A stretch of DNA of 48,838 bases from an uncultured Oscillospiraceae bacterium (lineage in GTDB: Bacteria; Bacillota; Clostridia; Oscillospirales; Oscillospiraceae), in the NCBI GenBank assembly GCA_947168655.1, contig CAMVMU010000008.1:1-48838 (forward strand), given 5' to 3'. Both the position numbers and the translations under genes were made by a program. Below are positions 23,291-29,956 of this stretch, piece after piece. The notes under the pieces were generated by a model. The model saw only the letters and a program-made list of their open reading frames with translations, was not told where the DNA came from and made no database searches. Each line of letters starts with the position of its first letter. Within the stretch, counting starts at the first letter, position 1.

Positions 23291-23325
23291 TTGAAAAAAT
23301 ACCACAAATGGTATATGATTGTCAA
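23291..23325. promoter_or_regulatory. Overlapping divergent promoters with a shared palindrome
   Basis: Plus strand: TTGAAA (23291-23296), 17 bp, TATGAT (23314-23319), driving the aminopeptidase. Minus strand: TTGACA (23325-23320), 18 bp, TATTTT (23301-23296), driving the MATE exporter. The two overlap almost completely. ATACCA-CAAA-TGGTAT (23299-23314), a perfect 6-4-6 palindrome, sits in both spacers. Confidence 0.65.
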
Positions 23326-23388
23326 TCGGAGCAAATCGTAAATCGGCGGGACAATCCCGCATACTAAAAGATACAGGAGGCCGCAATT

Positions 23389-24612
23389 ATGAAAAAGACC
23401 GTTTTGCGCAAATACGCCCAGCTCATCGCCCGCATGGGCGTCAACGTCCAGCCGGGGCAGGAGGTGTTCATCACCGCCGGGCTCGATCAGCCGGAGTTTG
23501 TCAAGATGGTGGTGGAGGAGTGCTACCGCTGCAAGGCTAAAAAGGTCGTTGTGGACTGGAACTATCAACCCCTGACCAAGCTGCATTTCCGCTACCGCAC
23601 CCAGCGCACCCTGAACAAGATGGACAACTACGAGGAAGCCCGCTGGGCCCACTACGCCGAGGTGCTGCCCTGCCGCATTTTCCTGGATTCCGACGATCCA
23701 GACGGTCTCAACGGCGTGAACCCTGTGAAAATGGCCAAGTCCCAGCAGGCCAAGTATCCCATTATCAAGGGCTACCGGGATCAGATGGAGAACAAGTACC
23801 AGTGGTGTATCGCCGCCGTGCCCGGCGAGGCCTGGGCCAAGAAGCTGTTTCCCGGCATGCGCGCCAGCCAGGCTGTGGAGAAGCTGTGGCAGGCCATTCT
23901 GGACACCTGCCGCGTGTGGGACGACCCCGTGGCCGAGTGGGAGAAGCACAACAAGTCCCTGCAGGACCACTGCGCCTATCTGAACTCTCTGCATATTGAG
24001 AAGCTGCACTACACCGCCTCCAACGGCACCGACTTCACCGTGGGCATGATCCCCCAGGCCCGCTTTACCGGCGGCAGCGAAGAGTCCCTGCAGCACATCG
24101 TGTTCAACCCCAATATGCCCACCGAGGAGTGCTTCATCTCCCCCATGAAGGGCGAGGCCGAGGGCATCGTCTACGCCACCAAGCCTCTGTGCTACCAGGG
24201 CCAGCTCATCGAGGGCTTCTGGATCCGCTTCCACGAGGGCAAGGCCGTGGAGTGGCACGCCGACAAGAACGAGAAGCTGCTGGGCGAAATCATCAACATG
24301 GATGAGGGCAGCGCCTATCTGGGCGAGTGCGCGCTGGTGCCCTACGATTCCCCCATCAACAACACCGGCCTGCTGTTCTACAACACCCTGTTCGACGAGA
24401 ACGCCGTTTGCCATCTGGCCCTGGGCAAGGGCTTTATGGACACCATCGAGGACTTCCAGAACAAGACGCTGGAGGAGGTCCGCGCCTTGGGCGTCAACGA
24501 GTCCATGGTCCACGAGGACTTCATGATCGGCGCCGCCGACATGAACATCGACGCCATCTGCGAAGGCGGCAAGGTGGTCCCCATCTTCCGGGGCGGCAAC
24601 TGGGCGTTCTGA
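23389..24612 (+). CDS. M29 family aminopeptidase
   Basis: This 407-residue metallo-aminopeptidase (thermophilic aminopeptidase/AmpS family M29) would remove N-terminal amino acids from peptides in the cytosol, normally with a two-metal site. Typical elements are the N-terminal YAQLIARMGVNVQPGQEVFITAG, the mid-protein NGTDFTVGM (about residues 205-213), the metal-ligand region MPTEECFISPMKGEAEG (about 243-259, with the family's Glu), the DEGSAYLGECALVPYDSPINNTG block, and the late HEDFMIGAADMNIDA segment with His and Asp ligands. AGGAGG lies 8-9 nt before the ATG, and the leader carries a small GCGGGA/TCCCGC hairpin (23346-23360). Confidence 0.92.
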   Translation: MKKTVLRKYAQLIARMGVNVQPGQEVFITAGLDQPEFVKMVVEECYRCKAKKVVVDWNYQPLTKLHFRYRTQRTLNKMDNYEEARWAHYAEVLPCRIFLDSDDPDGLNGVNPVKMAKSQQAKYPIIKGYRDQMENKYQWCIAAVPGEAWAKKLFPGMRASQAVEKLWQAILDTCRVWDDPVAEWEKHNKSLQDHCAYLNSLHIEKLHYTASNGTDFTVGMIPQARFTGGSEESLQHIVFNPNMPTEECFISPMKGEAEGIVYATKPLCYQGQLIEGFWIRFHEGKAVEWHADKNEKLLGEIINMDEGSAYLGECALVPYDSPINNTGLLFYNTLFDENAVCHLALGKGFMDTIEDFQNKTLEEVRALGVNESMVHEDFMIGAADMNIDAICEGGKVVPIFRGGNWAF

Positions 24613-24629
24613 GAAGAAAAAGTGAATCA

Positions 24630-24664
24630 AAAAGCTGTGAGGTCCATCGGACCTCACAGCTTTT
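24630..24664. terminator. Bidirectional terminator after the aminopeptidase
   Basis: AAAAGCTGTGAGGTCC and its exact complement form a 16-bp stem with loop ATC and A/T-rich flanks. It serves the convergent aminopeptidase and membrane-protein genes. Confidence 0.9.
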
Positions 24665-24678
24665 CTGTGTAAGAAAGA

Positions 24679-25269
24679 CTACTTCCGCCGCTTTTTCCCC
24701 ATTTTCTTTGGGCCGTCTCTATTGATCGAACCGTATTTCTTCTCGATACGGCGGTCCCGCATCCGTTCCTGTTCCTCGCGGCGGTGGATAAAATCACGCC
24801 AAAGGACAACAAAGCCCACGCCAACCAGGATAAAAAGGGTGGCTAAAAGCCGCAGCCAGGGAAACCGGACGAATCTCCCTTCACCGAAGGAGACGACGGT
24901 TTCTCCATCTTTGCTGACTTCCGCGGCGTACCTTGCCCGGAACAGCCTGCTGAACAGATCCTGATAATAGCGGATCGTTACCTCATCGCCTGAGGTAATG
25001 GTTTTCCTGACCTCCGAGAGCTCATACGTTCCCGCCAGTGTGTATTTTTCCCCGTCTGCGGTGACGATCTGGAGAGACAGTCCGTGAACATCAAAAACCC
25101 CGCGGACGGAGAAAACGGTTTCGGTTGTTTCCTGCAGGGCATCGTAGGAAACGGGCGTATAGGCCCGGGGGATAAGCAGCAGTCCGAAGCCGCAAACAAA
25201 CAAAAGGGCGGCAAAAAACAGAAAAGGCCGGTTTTCCTTTCGTATCTCGGCGGAGGTCATTCGTCTCAT
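24679..25269 (-). CDS. Unrecognised membrane protein, two helices and basic tail
   Basis: I do not recognise this 196-residue protein. After a short cytosolic N-terminus it has a membrane helix (about 16-33). An extracytoplasmic domain of roughly 105 residues follows, with beta-rich text such as TVFSVRGVFDVHGLSLQIVTADGEKYTL. A second helix (about 145-165) leads to a strongly basic tail ending KKMGKKRRK. The domain layout resembles DUF3592-like small membrane proteins, but I cannot assign it. I chose the ATG at 25269 for the AAAAGGAG site 6 nt upstream. Base composition looks less GC-rich than its neighbours. Confidence 0.7.
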   Translation of the reverse strand: MRRMTSAEIRKENRPFLFFAALLFVCGFGLLLIPRAYTPVSYDALQETTETVFSVRGVFDVHGLSLQIVTADGEKYTLAGTYELSEVRKTITSGDEVTIRYYQDLFSRLFRARYAAEVSKDGETVVSFGEGRFVRFPWLRLLATLFILVGVGFVVLWRDFIHRREEQERMRDRRIEKKYGSINRDGPKKMGKKRRK

Positions 25270-25330
25270 GGCTGACTCCTTTTGCGTCAAGAACAAGATG
25301 GAATGAATGCATATAACCACAAAACGATCA

Positions 25331-25359
25331 GTCCCGCAATCCGGACCGGGCTGCGGGAC
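25331..25359 (-). terminator. Terminator-like hairpin after the orphan tRNA fragment
   Basis: GTCCCGCA and TGCGGGAC form an 8-bp stem just 4 bp after the CCA end of the tRNA-Leu fragment, followed on the minus strand by TGATCGTTTTG. It looks like the terminator of a former tRNA gene. Confidence 0.5.
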
Positions 25360-25363
25360 ATTG

Positions 25364-25414
25364 TGGTACTGGGAGTGGGACTCGAACCCACACGGCTGTC
25401 CACTGGAAGCTAAA
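25364..25414 (-). pseudogene. Orphan 3-prime half of a tRNA-Leu gene
   Basis: From the anticodon-loop region (TTTAGCTTCCAG) through the long variable arm, a perfect T arm (GTGGG-TTCGAGT-CCCAC) and the acceptor strand to TACCA, this matches the 3-prime part of the intact tRNA-Leu at 26574-26656, at about 42 of 50 positions by eye. No 5-prime half, D arm or anticodon stem can be built upstream, so it is not a functional tRNA. It is either a decayed gene or an attachment-site remnant. The rest of 25270-25682 shows nothing else I can name apart from the hairpin below it and a weak promoter. Confidence 0.82.
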
Positions 25415-25575
25415 AGGTGCCGTAGCCACTGTAAAGAGGATTACACTGCCGCGCTCCGGTGCGAGGTCAGCCAGTTCGCGGCGCGACATTTTTCAGTGAG
25501 ATCCCGCCATTGCTATACTTGAAATTACGTAAAGAAAGTGCTATCATTTATGAGATTCTTGGGCGGATACGTCTT

Positions 25576-25603
25576 TTGCCCCGTATGCAGAACAGGGTGT
25601 AAT
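25576..25603 (+). promoter_or_regulatory. Possible promoter of the lipoprotein gene
   Basis: TTGCCC (25576-25581) and TGTAAT (25598-25603) are 16 bp apart. A CGGAT/ATCCG hairpin lies in the leader before the AAGGAG ribosome site. Confidence 0.4.
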
Positions 25604-25682
25604 AAGACGAAACAGCAAGACAGGAAGTATATGGTCGGATGCCTTATCCGATGCAGAATAAAATGAATAAGGAGACAAAAGT

Positions 25683-26357
25683 ATGAGGCACGTAAAAAAA
25701 CTCTTGGCCATTCTTCTGACATTTGCGATGATTTTCGCGGCATGCGCCTGCAGCGCGTCTATCGGCGGCGAGGAAACATGGGAATACACCGCGGAGAACA
25801 AAGACAGCACCGTTCAGCTGTTCAACGACTTCTTTGAGGAGACCTTTAAGAACACAAACCAGGTCGTGACCGTGAAGAGCGGTGAGGAGCAGATCTTTGT
25901 GGAGACCATTGACGGTACCAGCGATCATGCCAGCTACGCCACCACCGGCGCAGAGGTTTATGCGTTCGTCAACGAAGACGAATACATCTATGCTGTGTCC
26001 GCGGATGGCTCCGAATACTATATGGTCAGCGAGGACTACTATAATCTCGGCTATTTTGCATACAAATCGCAGCTTGATCTGTTCGAGATGCTTCCCGAGG
26101 AGGGCGTGACCTATTCCTGCAAGGTGGAGGGCAGCAAGAAGGGGGAAGAGGGCACCTCGACCATGACGCTTGAGATCAAGAACGGCGACGAGGGCTCCAT
26201 CACCATCACCGCTTCTGCCAGGAACGATCTGGTGGAGAATGTTGTTGTGACCAGGAACGAAGAGGGAACGACCGCCACCTCGACCTTTGATATCGTATAC
26301 GGTTCCGCTTCCGTGACGCTCCCCGACATCACCGACTGGTACAGACAGGAGCCGTAA
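25683..26357 (+). CDS. Putative lipoprotein of unknown function
   Basis: This 224-residue secreted protein has a lipoprotein signal: basic MRHVKK, a hydrophobic core, then FAACAC with the lipid-modified Cys probably at residue 21 or 23. The mature part is acidic and rich in Thr, Ser and Tyr. It reads like beta strands (EEQIFVETIDGTS, EYIYAVSADGSEYYMVS, GSITITASARNDLVENVVVTRNEEG), as in LolA-like or LppX-like lipoproteins, but I cannot assign a family. AAGGAG lies 8 nt before the ATG and a strong terminator follows. It is the only gene between the orphan tRNA fragment and the intact tRNA-Leu, and its base composition appears lower in GC than neighbouring housekeeping genes. Confidence 0.82.
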   Translation: MRHVKKLLAILLTFAMIFAACACSASIGGEETWEYTAENKDSTVQLFNDFFEETFKNTNQVVTVKSGEEQIFVETIDGTSDHASYATTGAEVYAFVNEDEYIYAVSADGSEYYMVSEDYYNLGYFAYKSQLDLFEMLPEEGVTYSCKVEGSKKGEEGTSTMTLEIKNGDEGSITITASARNDLVENVVVTRNEEGTTATSTFDIVYGSASVTLPDITDWYRQEP

Positions 26358-26406
26358 AAGGCGCCCGGATCCATGTGTTTCCAATTTGCATGAGCAGCCT
26401 TCAATG

Positions 26407-26443
26407 ACAGGTGGAGCTCCCCACGGGAGCTCCACCTGTTTTG
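26407..26443 (+). terminator. Terminator of the lipoprotein gene
   Basis: A perfect 14-bp stem ACAGGTGGAGCTCC/GGAGCTCCACCTGT with loop CCACG is followed by TTTGC. Confidence 0.88.
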
Positions 26444-26531
26444 CATACTGTGAAAATGATTTTGAGAACGTGTGCGGAAGACACGTCCCGGATGCCGCTC
26501 GCAGCCCTAAAACGATCAGGAATGCTCCGGC

Positions 26532-26571
26532 AAAAAGATTGAGCCCCGCACAGCGAAACCGCTGTGCGGGG
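26532..26571 (-). terminator. Terminator of tRNA-Leu
   Basis: A perfect 12-bp stem CCCCGCACAGCG/CGCTGTGCGGGG with a GTTT loop is followed on the minus strand by CTCAATC and five T, directly after the tRNA 3-prime end. Confidence 0.85.
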
Positions 26572-26573
26572 TT

Positions 26574-26656
<83 letters not shown>

Positions 26657-26668
26657 TTGTGCGTGGGT

Positions 26669-26697
26669 ATTGTACCACGCTGCGGCGGATTTCACAA
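26669..26697 (-). promoter_or_regulatory. Promoter of tRNA-Leu
   Basis: Minus-strand TTGTGA (26697-26692) and TACAAT (26674-26669) are 17 bp apart, ending 12 bp before the mature tRNA 5-prime end. Confidence 0.75.
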
Positions 26698-26716
26698 GGG
26701 GGAAGTTGAGAGAGAA

Positions 26717-26769
26717 GAGCGGATTGCCACGGGTCCTTCGGACCCTCGCAATGACGCGGGAATCCGCTC
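26717..26769. repeat. Short interspersed palindromic repeat, copy A
   Basis: A 53-bp unit has ends GAGCGGATT and AATCCGCTC (perfect inverted repeat), an inner GGGTCC-TTC-GGACCC hairpin, and the core GCGGATTGCCACG ... CTCGCAATGAC shared with the units at 34584-34629 and 47379-47423. It lies between tRNA-Leu and the ftsH terminator. Confidence 0.75.
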
Positions 26770-26780
26770 CTTTCCATAAG

Positions 26781-26808
26781 AAAATGCCGCCCGTACGGGC
26801 GGCATTTT
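26781..26808 (-). terminator. Terminator of ftsH
   Basis: A perfect 12-bp stem AAAATGCCGCCC/GGGCGGCATTTT with loop GTAC is followed on the minus strand by CTTATGG. It lies 15 bp after the ftsH stop. Confidence 0.85.
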
Positions 26809-26823
26809 CACGATCTCATTCAC

Positions 26824-28959
26824 TTATTCGTTGTCAGCGGGGGAATCGTTGTCGGCGGGCTTGTCAGCGGAATCGACCTCCGTCACCTCATCGGCAGACT
26901 CTTCTGTGGACTCCTCCGTCTCCCCCGGCATGGGGATGGGCTCGGAGGTGATGTGGATGTGCTTGGCAGGCGCCTCGATCACATCGGGCACAGAGGGACG
27001 GAACAGCTTCTGCTCCCCATCCTCCCGGCTGGCGCCGTAGTTGTCCACGGTCTCCGGATCCCGGCCCTCGATGATGGCCATCATCTCCTGACCGGTGATG
27101 GTCTCTTTCTTCAGCAGGTACGCGGCGATCTTGTCCAGCAGCTCCCGGTTCTCCTGCAGGATCTGTCTGGCCTCCTCGTGGCACTGGCGGATGATGGCGA
27201 TGGTGGCGCGGTCCGCAGCGGCGTAGGTCTCCTGGGCGCAGGTCATGGAGTAGCCCCCGTCCAGATACTGGCTCTGGACGGTGCCCAGGGCCATCATGTC
27301 GAATTCCTCGCTCATGCCGAAACGGGCCACCAGGTTCCGGGCCAGCTCCGTGGCCCGCTCAATGTCGTTGGCGGCGCCGGAGGTCATGGTGTTGCACACG
27401 ATCTCCTCACTGGAGCGGCCTGCCAGCAGGGTGCGGATCTCGGTCAGGATATCCTCTTTGGACATGAGGAACTTCTCCTCCTCCGGCAGGTGGAGGGTAT
27501 AGCCCAGAGCGCCCTGGGTGTGGGGCACGATGGTGATCTTGGACACGGGCTGGGCGTTTTTCTGCTTGGCGGCGGCCAGAGCGTGCCCCACCTCGTGATA
27601 GGCGATGATCCGCTTTTCCTCGTCGGTGATGACGGTGCCCTTTTTCTCCGAACCGGCGATGACCACCTCAAAGGCGGCCAGCAGGTCGTTTTGATTCACG
27701 GCGTGGCGGCCGTGGCGCACGGCCCGCAGAGCGGCTTCGTTGACCAGGTTTGCCAGGTCTGCGCCCACGGTGCCGGCGGTGGCCTGGGCGATCTTCTCCA
27801 GATCCACGTCCTCAGCCAGATGAATGTTGCGGGTGTGCACCTGCAGCGTGGCCAGGCGGCCGGCCAGGTTGGGACGGTCCACGGTGATGCGGCGGTCGAA
27901 ACGGCCGGGGCGGAGGAGCGCTTTGTCCAGCACCTCGGGGCGGTTGGTGGCGCCCAGCACGATGACGCCCTTGCTGGGATCGAAGCCGTCCAGCTCAGCC
28001 AGCAGCTGGTTCAGCGTCTGCTCCCGCTCGTCGTTGCCGCCGAAGCGGACGCCGTCGCGGCTCTTGCCGATGGTGTCGATCTCGTCGATAAAGATGATGC
28101 ACGGGGCCACCTTGGCGGCCTCCTTGAACAGGTCACGCACGCGGCTGGCACCCACGCCCACAAACATCTCCACAAAGTCCGAGCCGGAGATGGAGAAGAA
28201 GGGGACGCCCGCCTCACCGGCCACGGCCTTTGCCAGCAGGGTCTTGCCGGTACCGGGGGAGCCCACCAGCAGCGCGCCCTTGGGCAGCTTGGCACCGATG
28301 GCGGTGTACTTGCCGGGATTGTGGAGGAAGTCGATGATCTCCACCAGGCTCTCCTTGGCCTCGTCCTGGCCCGCCACATCGTTAAAGGTGACGCCGGTGG
28401 TGCGCTCCATATAGACCTTGGCGTTGGACTTGCCCACGTTGCCGATGCCGCCGATGCCGCCGCCCTTGCTCATGATGCGCATGATCAGCAGGAAGAAACC
28501 CACCATCAGCACGATGGGCAGGATATAGCTGACCATGAAGACCAGAATGGGGCTCATCTGGGCCACATAGGGCGCGGTGTACTCCACGTTGTGCTCCTTC
28601 AGCAGGGGCAGCAGATCGGGGTAGTTGAGCTCTACAGTGTAAAGGGTGAGGCCGGTATCCTTGGTGTTGGTATACTCCTTGCCCTTGTCGTCGGTGAATA
28701 CGTAGCCCTCCACCGGGGTCAGATAGATGGTCCCATCCTTGAACACCACGCTCTCGGCCTGATCGCTCTCCACGATCTGGATAAAATCGCTGTACTTGAT
28801 CTCGTGGCTGGTGGCGCGGTTGGAGGCGTTATTCCTGTAGGCGTTGAAATAGTTGAAGCCCACCGTCAGCAGAACGGCCCACAGGATGATCATCACAATG
28901 CCCCGCAGATTGCGGTTGGGTTTGCCGTTTTTGTTGTTCTGGTTGTTATTGGGGTCCAT
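26824..28959 (-). CDS. ftsH: ATP-dependent zinc metalloprotease FtsH
   Basis: This 711-residue membrane-anchored AAA+ protease degrades membrane and regulatory proteins. Two N-terminal membrane helices (about 18-38 and 132-155) flank a periplasm-side domain. The AAA module has Walker A GSPGTGKT near 232-239, Walker [12 protein letters not shown] and the second-region-of-homology [21 protein letters not shown]. The zinc site is HEVGH near 454-458, with Val where Ala is usual, and the third ligand lies in the downstream [17 protein letters not shown] region. The C-terminus is a long acidic tail rich in Glu, Asp and Ser. It is transcribed alone and divergently from rlmB. Confidence 0.97.
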   Translation of the reverse strand: MDPNNNQNNKNGKPNRNLRGIVMIILWAVLLTVGFNYFNAYRNNASNRATSHEIKYSDFIQIVESDQAESVVFKDGTIYLTPVEGYVFTDDKGKEYTNTKDTGLTLYTVELNYPDLLPLLKEHNVEYTAPYVAQMSPILVFMVSYILPIVLMVGFFLLIMRIMSKGGGIGGIGNVGKSNAKVYMERTTGVTFNDVAGQDEAKESLVEIIDFLHNPGKYTAIGAKLPKGALLVGSPGTGKTLLAKAVAGEAGVPFFSISGSDFVEMFVGVGASRVRDLFKEAAKVAPCIIFIDEIDTIGKSRDGVRFGGNDEREQTLNQLLAELDGFDPSKGVIVLGATNRPEVLDKALLRPGRFDRRITVDRPNLAGRLATLQVHTRNIHLAEDVDLEKIAQATAGTVGADLANLVNEAALRAVRHGRHAVNQNDLLAAFEVVIAGSEKKGTVITDEEKRIIAYHEVGHALAAAKQKNAQPVSKITIVPHTQGALGYTLHLPEEEKFLMSKEDILTEIRTLLAGRSSEEIVCNTMTSGAANDIERATELARNLVARFGMSEEFDMMALGTVQSQYLDGGYSMTCAQETYAAADRATIAIIRQCHEEARQILQENRELLDKIAAYLLKKETITGQEMMAIIEGRDPETVDNYGASREDGEQKLFRPSVPDVIEAPAKHIHITSEPIPMPGETEESTEESADEVTEVDSADKPADNDSPADNE

Positions 28960-29014
28960 TTACGGTCTCCTCTCTGATCGCGCCGATGGCGCGTACAATG
29001 CTCAATGATTTGCC

Positions 29015-29043
29015 AGTATACCATAGAAAAATAAAAGGTACAA
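29015..29043 (-). promoter_or_regulatory. Promoter of ftsH
   Basis: Minus-strand TTGTAC (29043-29038) and TATACT (29020-29015) are 17 bp apart, about 55 bp before the ATG at 28959. Confidence 0.6.
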
Positions 29044-29161
29044 GCCGCACCCCTGCGAATTTTCTGTAAAATTTCTATGAAGGATGCTTTATCTTGCCGG
29101 AAAAACATGTTATACTTACCTCTGTATAAAGTCATTTCCCACCGGGAGGATCAAACGACCC

Positions 29162-29935
29162 ATGAGAGAAAACGAAACAAGGCGTCTTACGCCCCAGGCG
29201 GAGGCGGACGGTATTATTGAGGGGCGCAACGCCGTCATCGAGGCGCTGCGTACCGAGACCCCCATTGACAAAATCTACCTGGCCAAAGGCGAGACGGACA
29301 AGACGCTGGGCCATATTGCCTCCCGCGCCCGGGAGGCGGGCATCGTGGTGGTGGAGGCCGACCGCCGCAAGCTGGACGCCATGTCCCGCACCCATTCCCA
29401 CCAGGGCGTTATCGCGCTGGCCGCCGTGCGGGAGTACGTTACCGTGCAGTCTATCCTGGACGCTGCGGCCGCAAAGGGCGAGGCGCCGCTGCTGGTGGTG
29501 TGCGACGAGATCTCCGATCCCCATAACCTGGGCGCCATCGTGCGCACGGCGGAGTGCGCCGGCGCCCACGGCGTTATTATCCCCAAGCGGCGCAGCGCCG
29601 GACTGACGGCCATCGTGGCCAAAACCAGCGCAGGAGCCGTCAGTTATATGCCGGTGGCCCGTGTGGCAAATCTGTCCTCCACATTGAAGGAACTGAAGAA
29701 GCAGGGCGTGTGGGTATTCGGCACGGCGGCGGAGGGTACGACCGTTTTGTACGACGCCGACTTCAAGGGGCCGGCGGCTATCGTCATCGGCTCTGAGGGC
29801 GATGGAATGAGCCGTCTGGTGGCGGAGAACTGCGACTTTCTGGTGAGCATCCCCATGCGTGGTCGGATCTCCTCCCTGAACGCATCGGCTGCCGCCGCGA
29901 TTCTGCTGTATGAGGCCGTGCGACAGCGGCAATAA
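29162..29935 (+). CDS. rlmB: 23S rRNA 2-prime-O-ribose methyltransferase, SpoU/TrmH family (RlmB-like)
   Basis: This 257-residue SPOUT methyltransferase would methylate a ribose 2-prime-OH in 23S rRNA using SAM. The N-terminal substrate-binding domain starts IIEGRNAVIEAL near residue 20, the RlmB hallmark. The SpoU domain follows with the three motifs: DEISDPHNLGAIVRTAECAGAHGVI (motif 1, about 119-143), AIVIGSEGDGMS (motif 2, about 202-213) and ISIPMRGRISSLNASAAAAILLYE-like text (motif 3; the last part here reads VSIPMRGRISSLNAS). The ATG at 29162 is preferred over an in-frame ATG 78 bp upstream because GGGAGGA precedes it. A membrane-protein gene follows after 21 bp. Confidence 0.93.
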   Translation: MRENETRRLTPQAEADGIIEGRNAVIEALRTETPIDKIYLAKGETDKTLGHIASRAREAGIVVVEADRRKLDAMSRTHSHQGVIALAAVREYVTVQSILDAAAAKGEAPLLVVCDEISDPHNLGAIVRTAECAGAHGVIIPKRRSAGLTAIVAKTSAGAVSYMPVARVANLSSTLKELKKQGVWVFGTAAEGTTVLYDADFKGPAAIVIGSEGDGMSRLVAENCDFLVSIPMRGRISSLNASAAAAILLYEAVRQRQ

Positions 29936-29956
29936 GGGAGCGAAACGGAACGGTAT

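Noticed and set aside
23263..24657. N-terminal extension of the MATE exporter over the aminopeptidase gene
   Set aside because: The upstream part is antisense of the M29 gene and crosses two promoters; the real ATG at 23262 has GGAGGTGA.
25364..25414. A functional tRNA at this position
   Set aside because: Only the 3-prime half is present; no D arm, anticodon stem or 5-prime acceptor strand can be found upstream.
26953..28977. A 674-codon plus-strand frame over ftsH
   Set aside because: Antisense shadow of a certain FtsH gene; the sequence is repetitive His/Gly/Val with no domain motif.
29088..29116. Promoter TTTATC-17-TATACT for rlmB
   Set aside because: The -10 is good but the -35 is too poor to call; rlmB surely has a promoter in this gap but I cannot place it.
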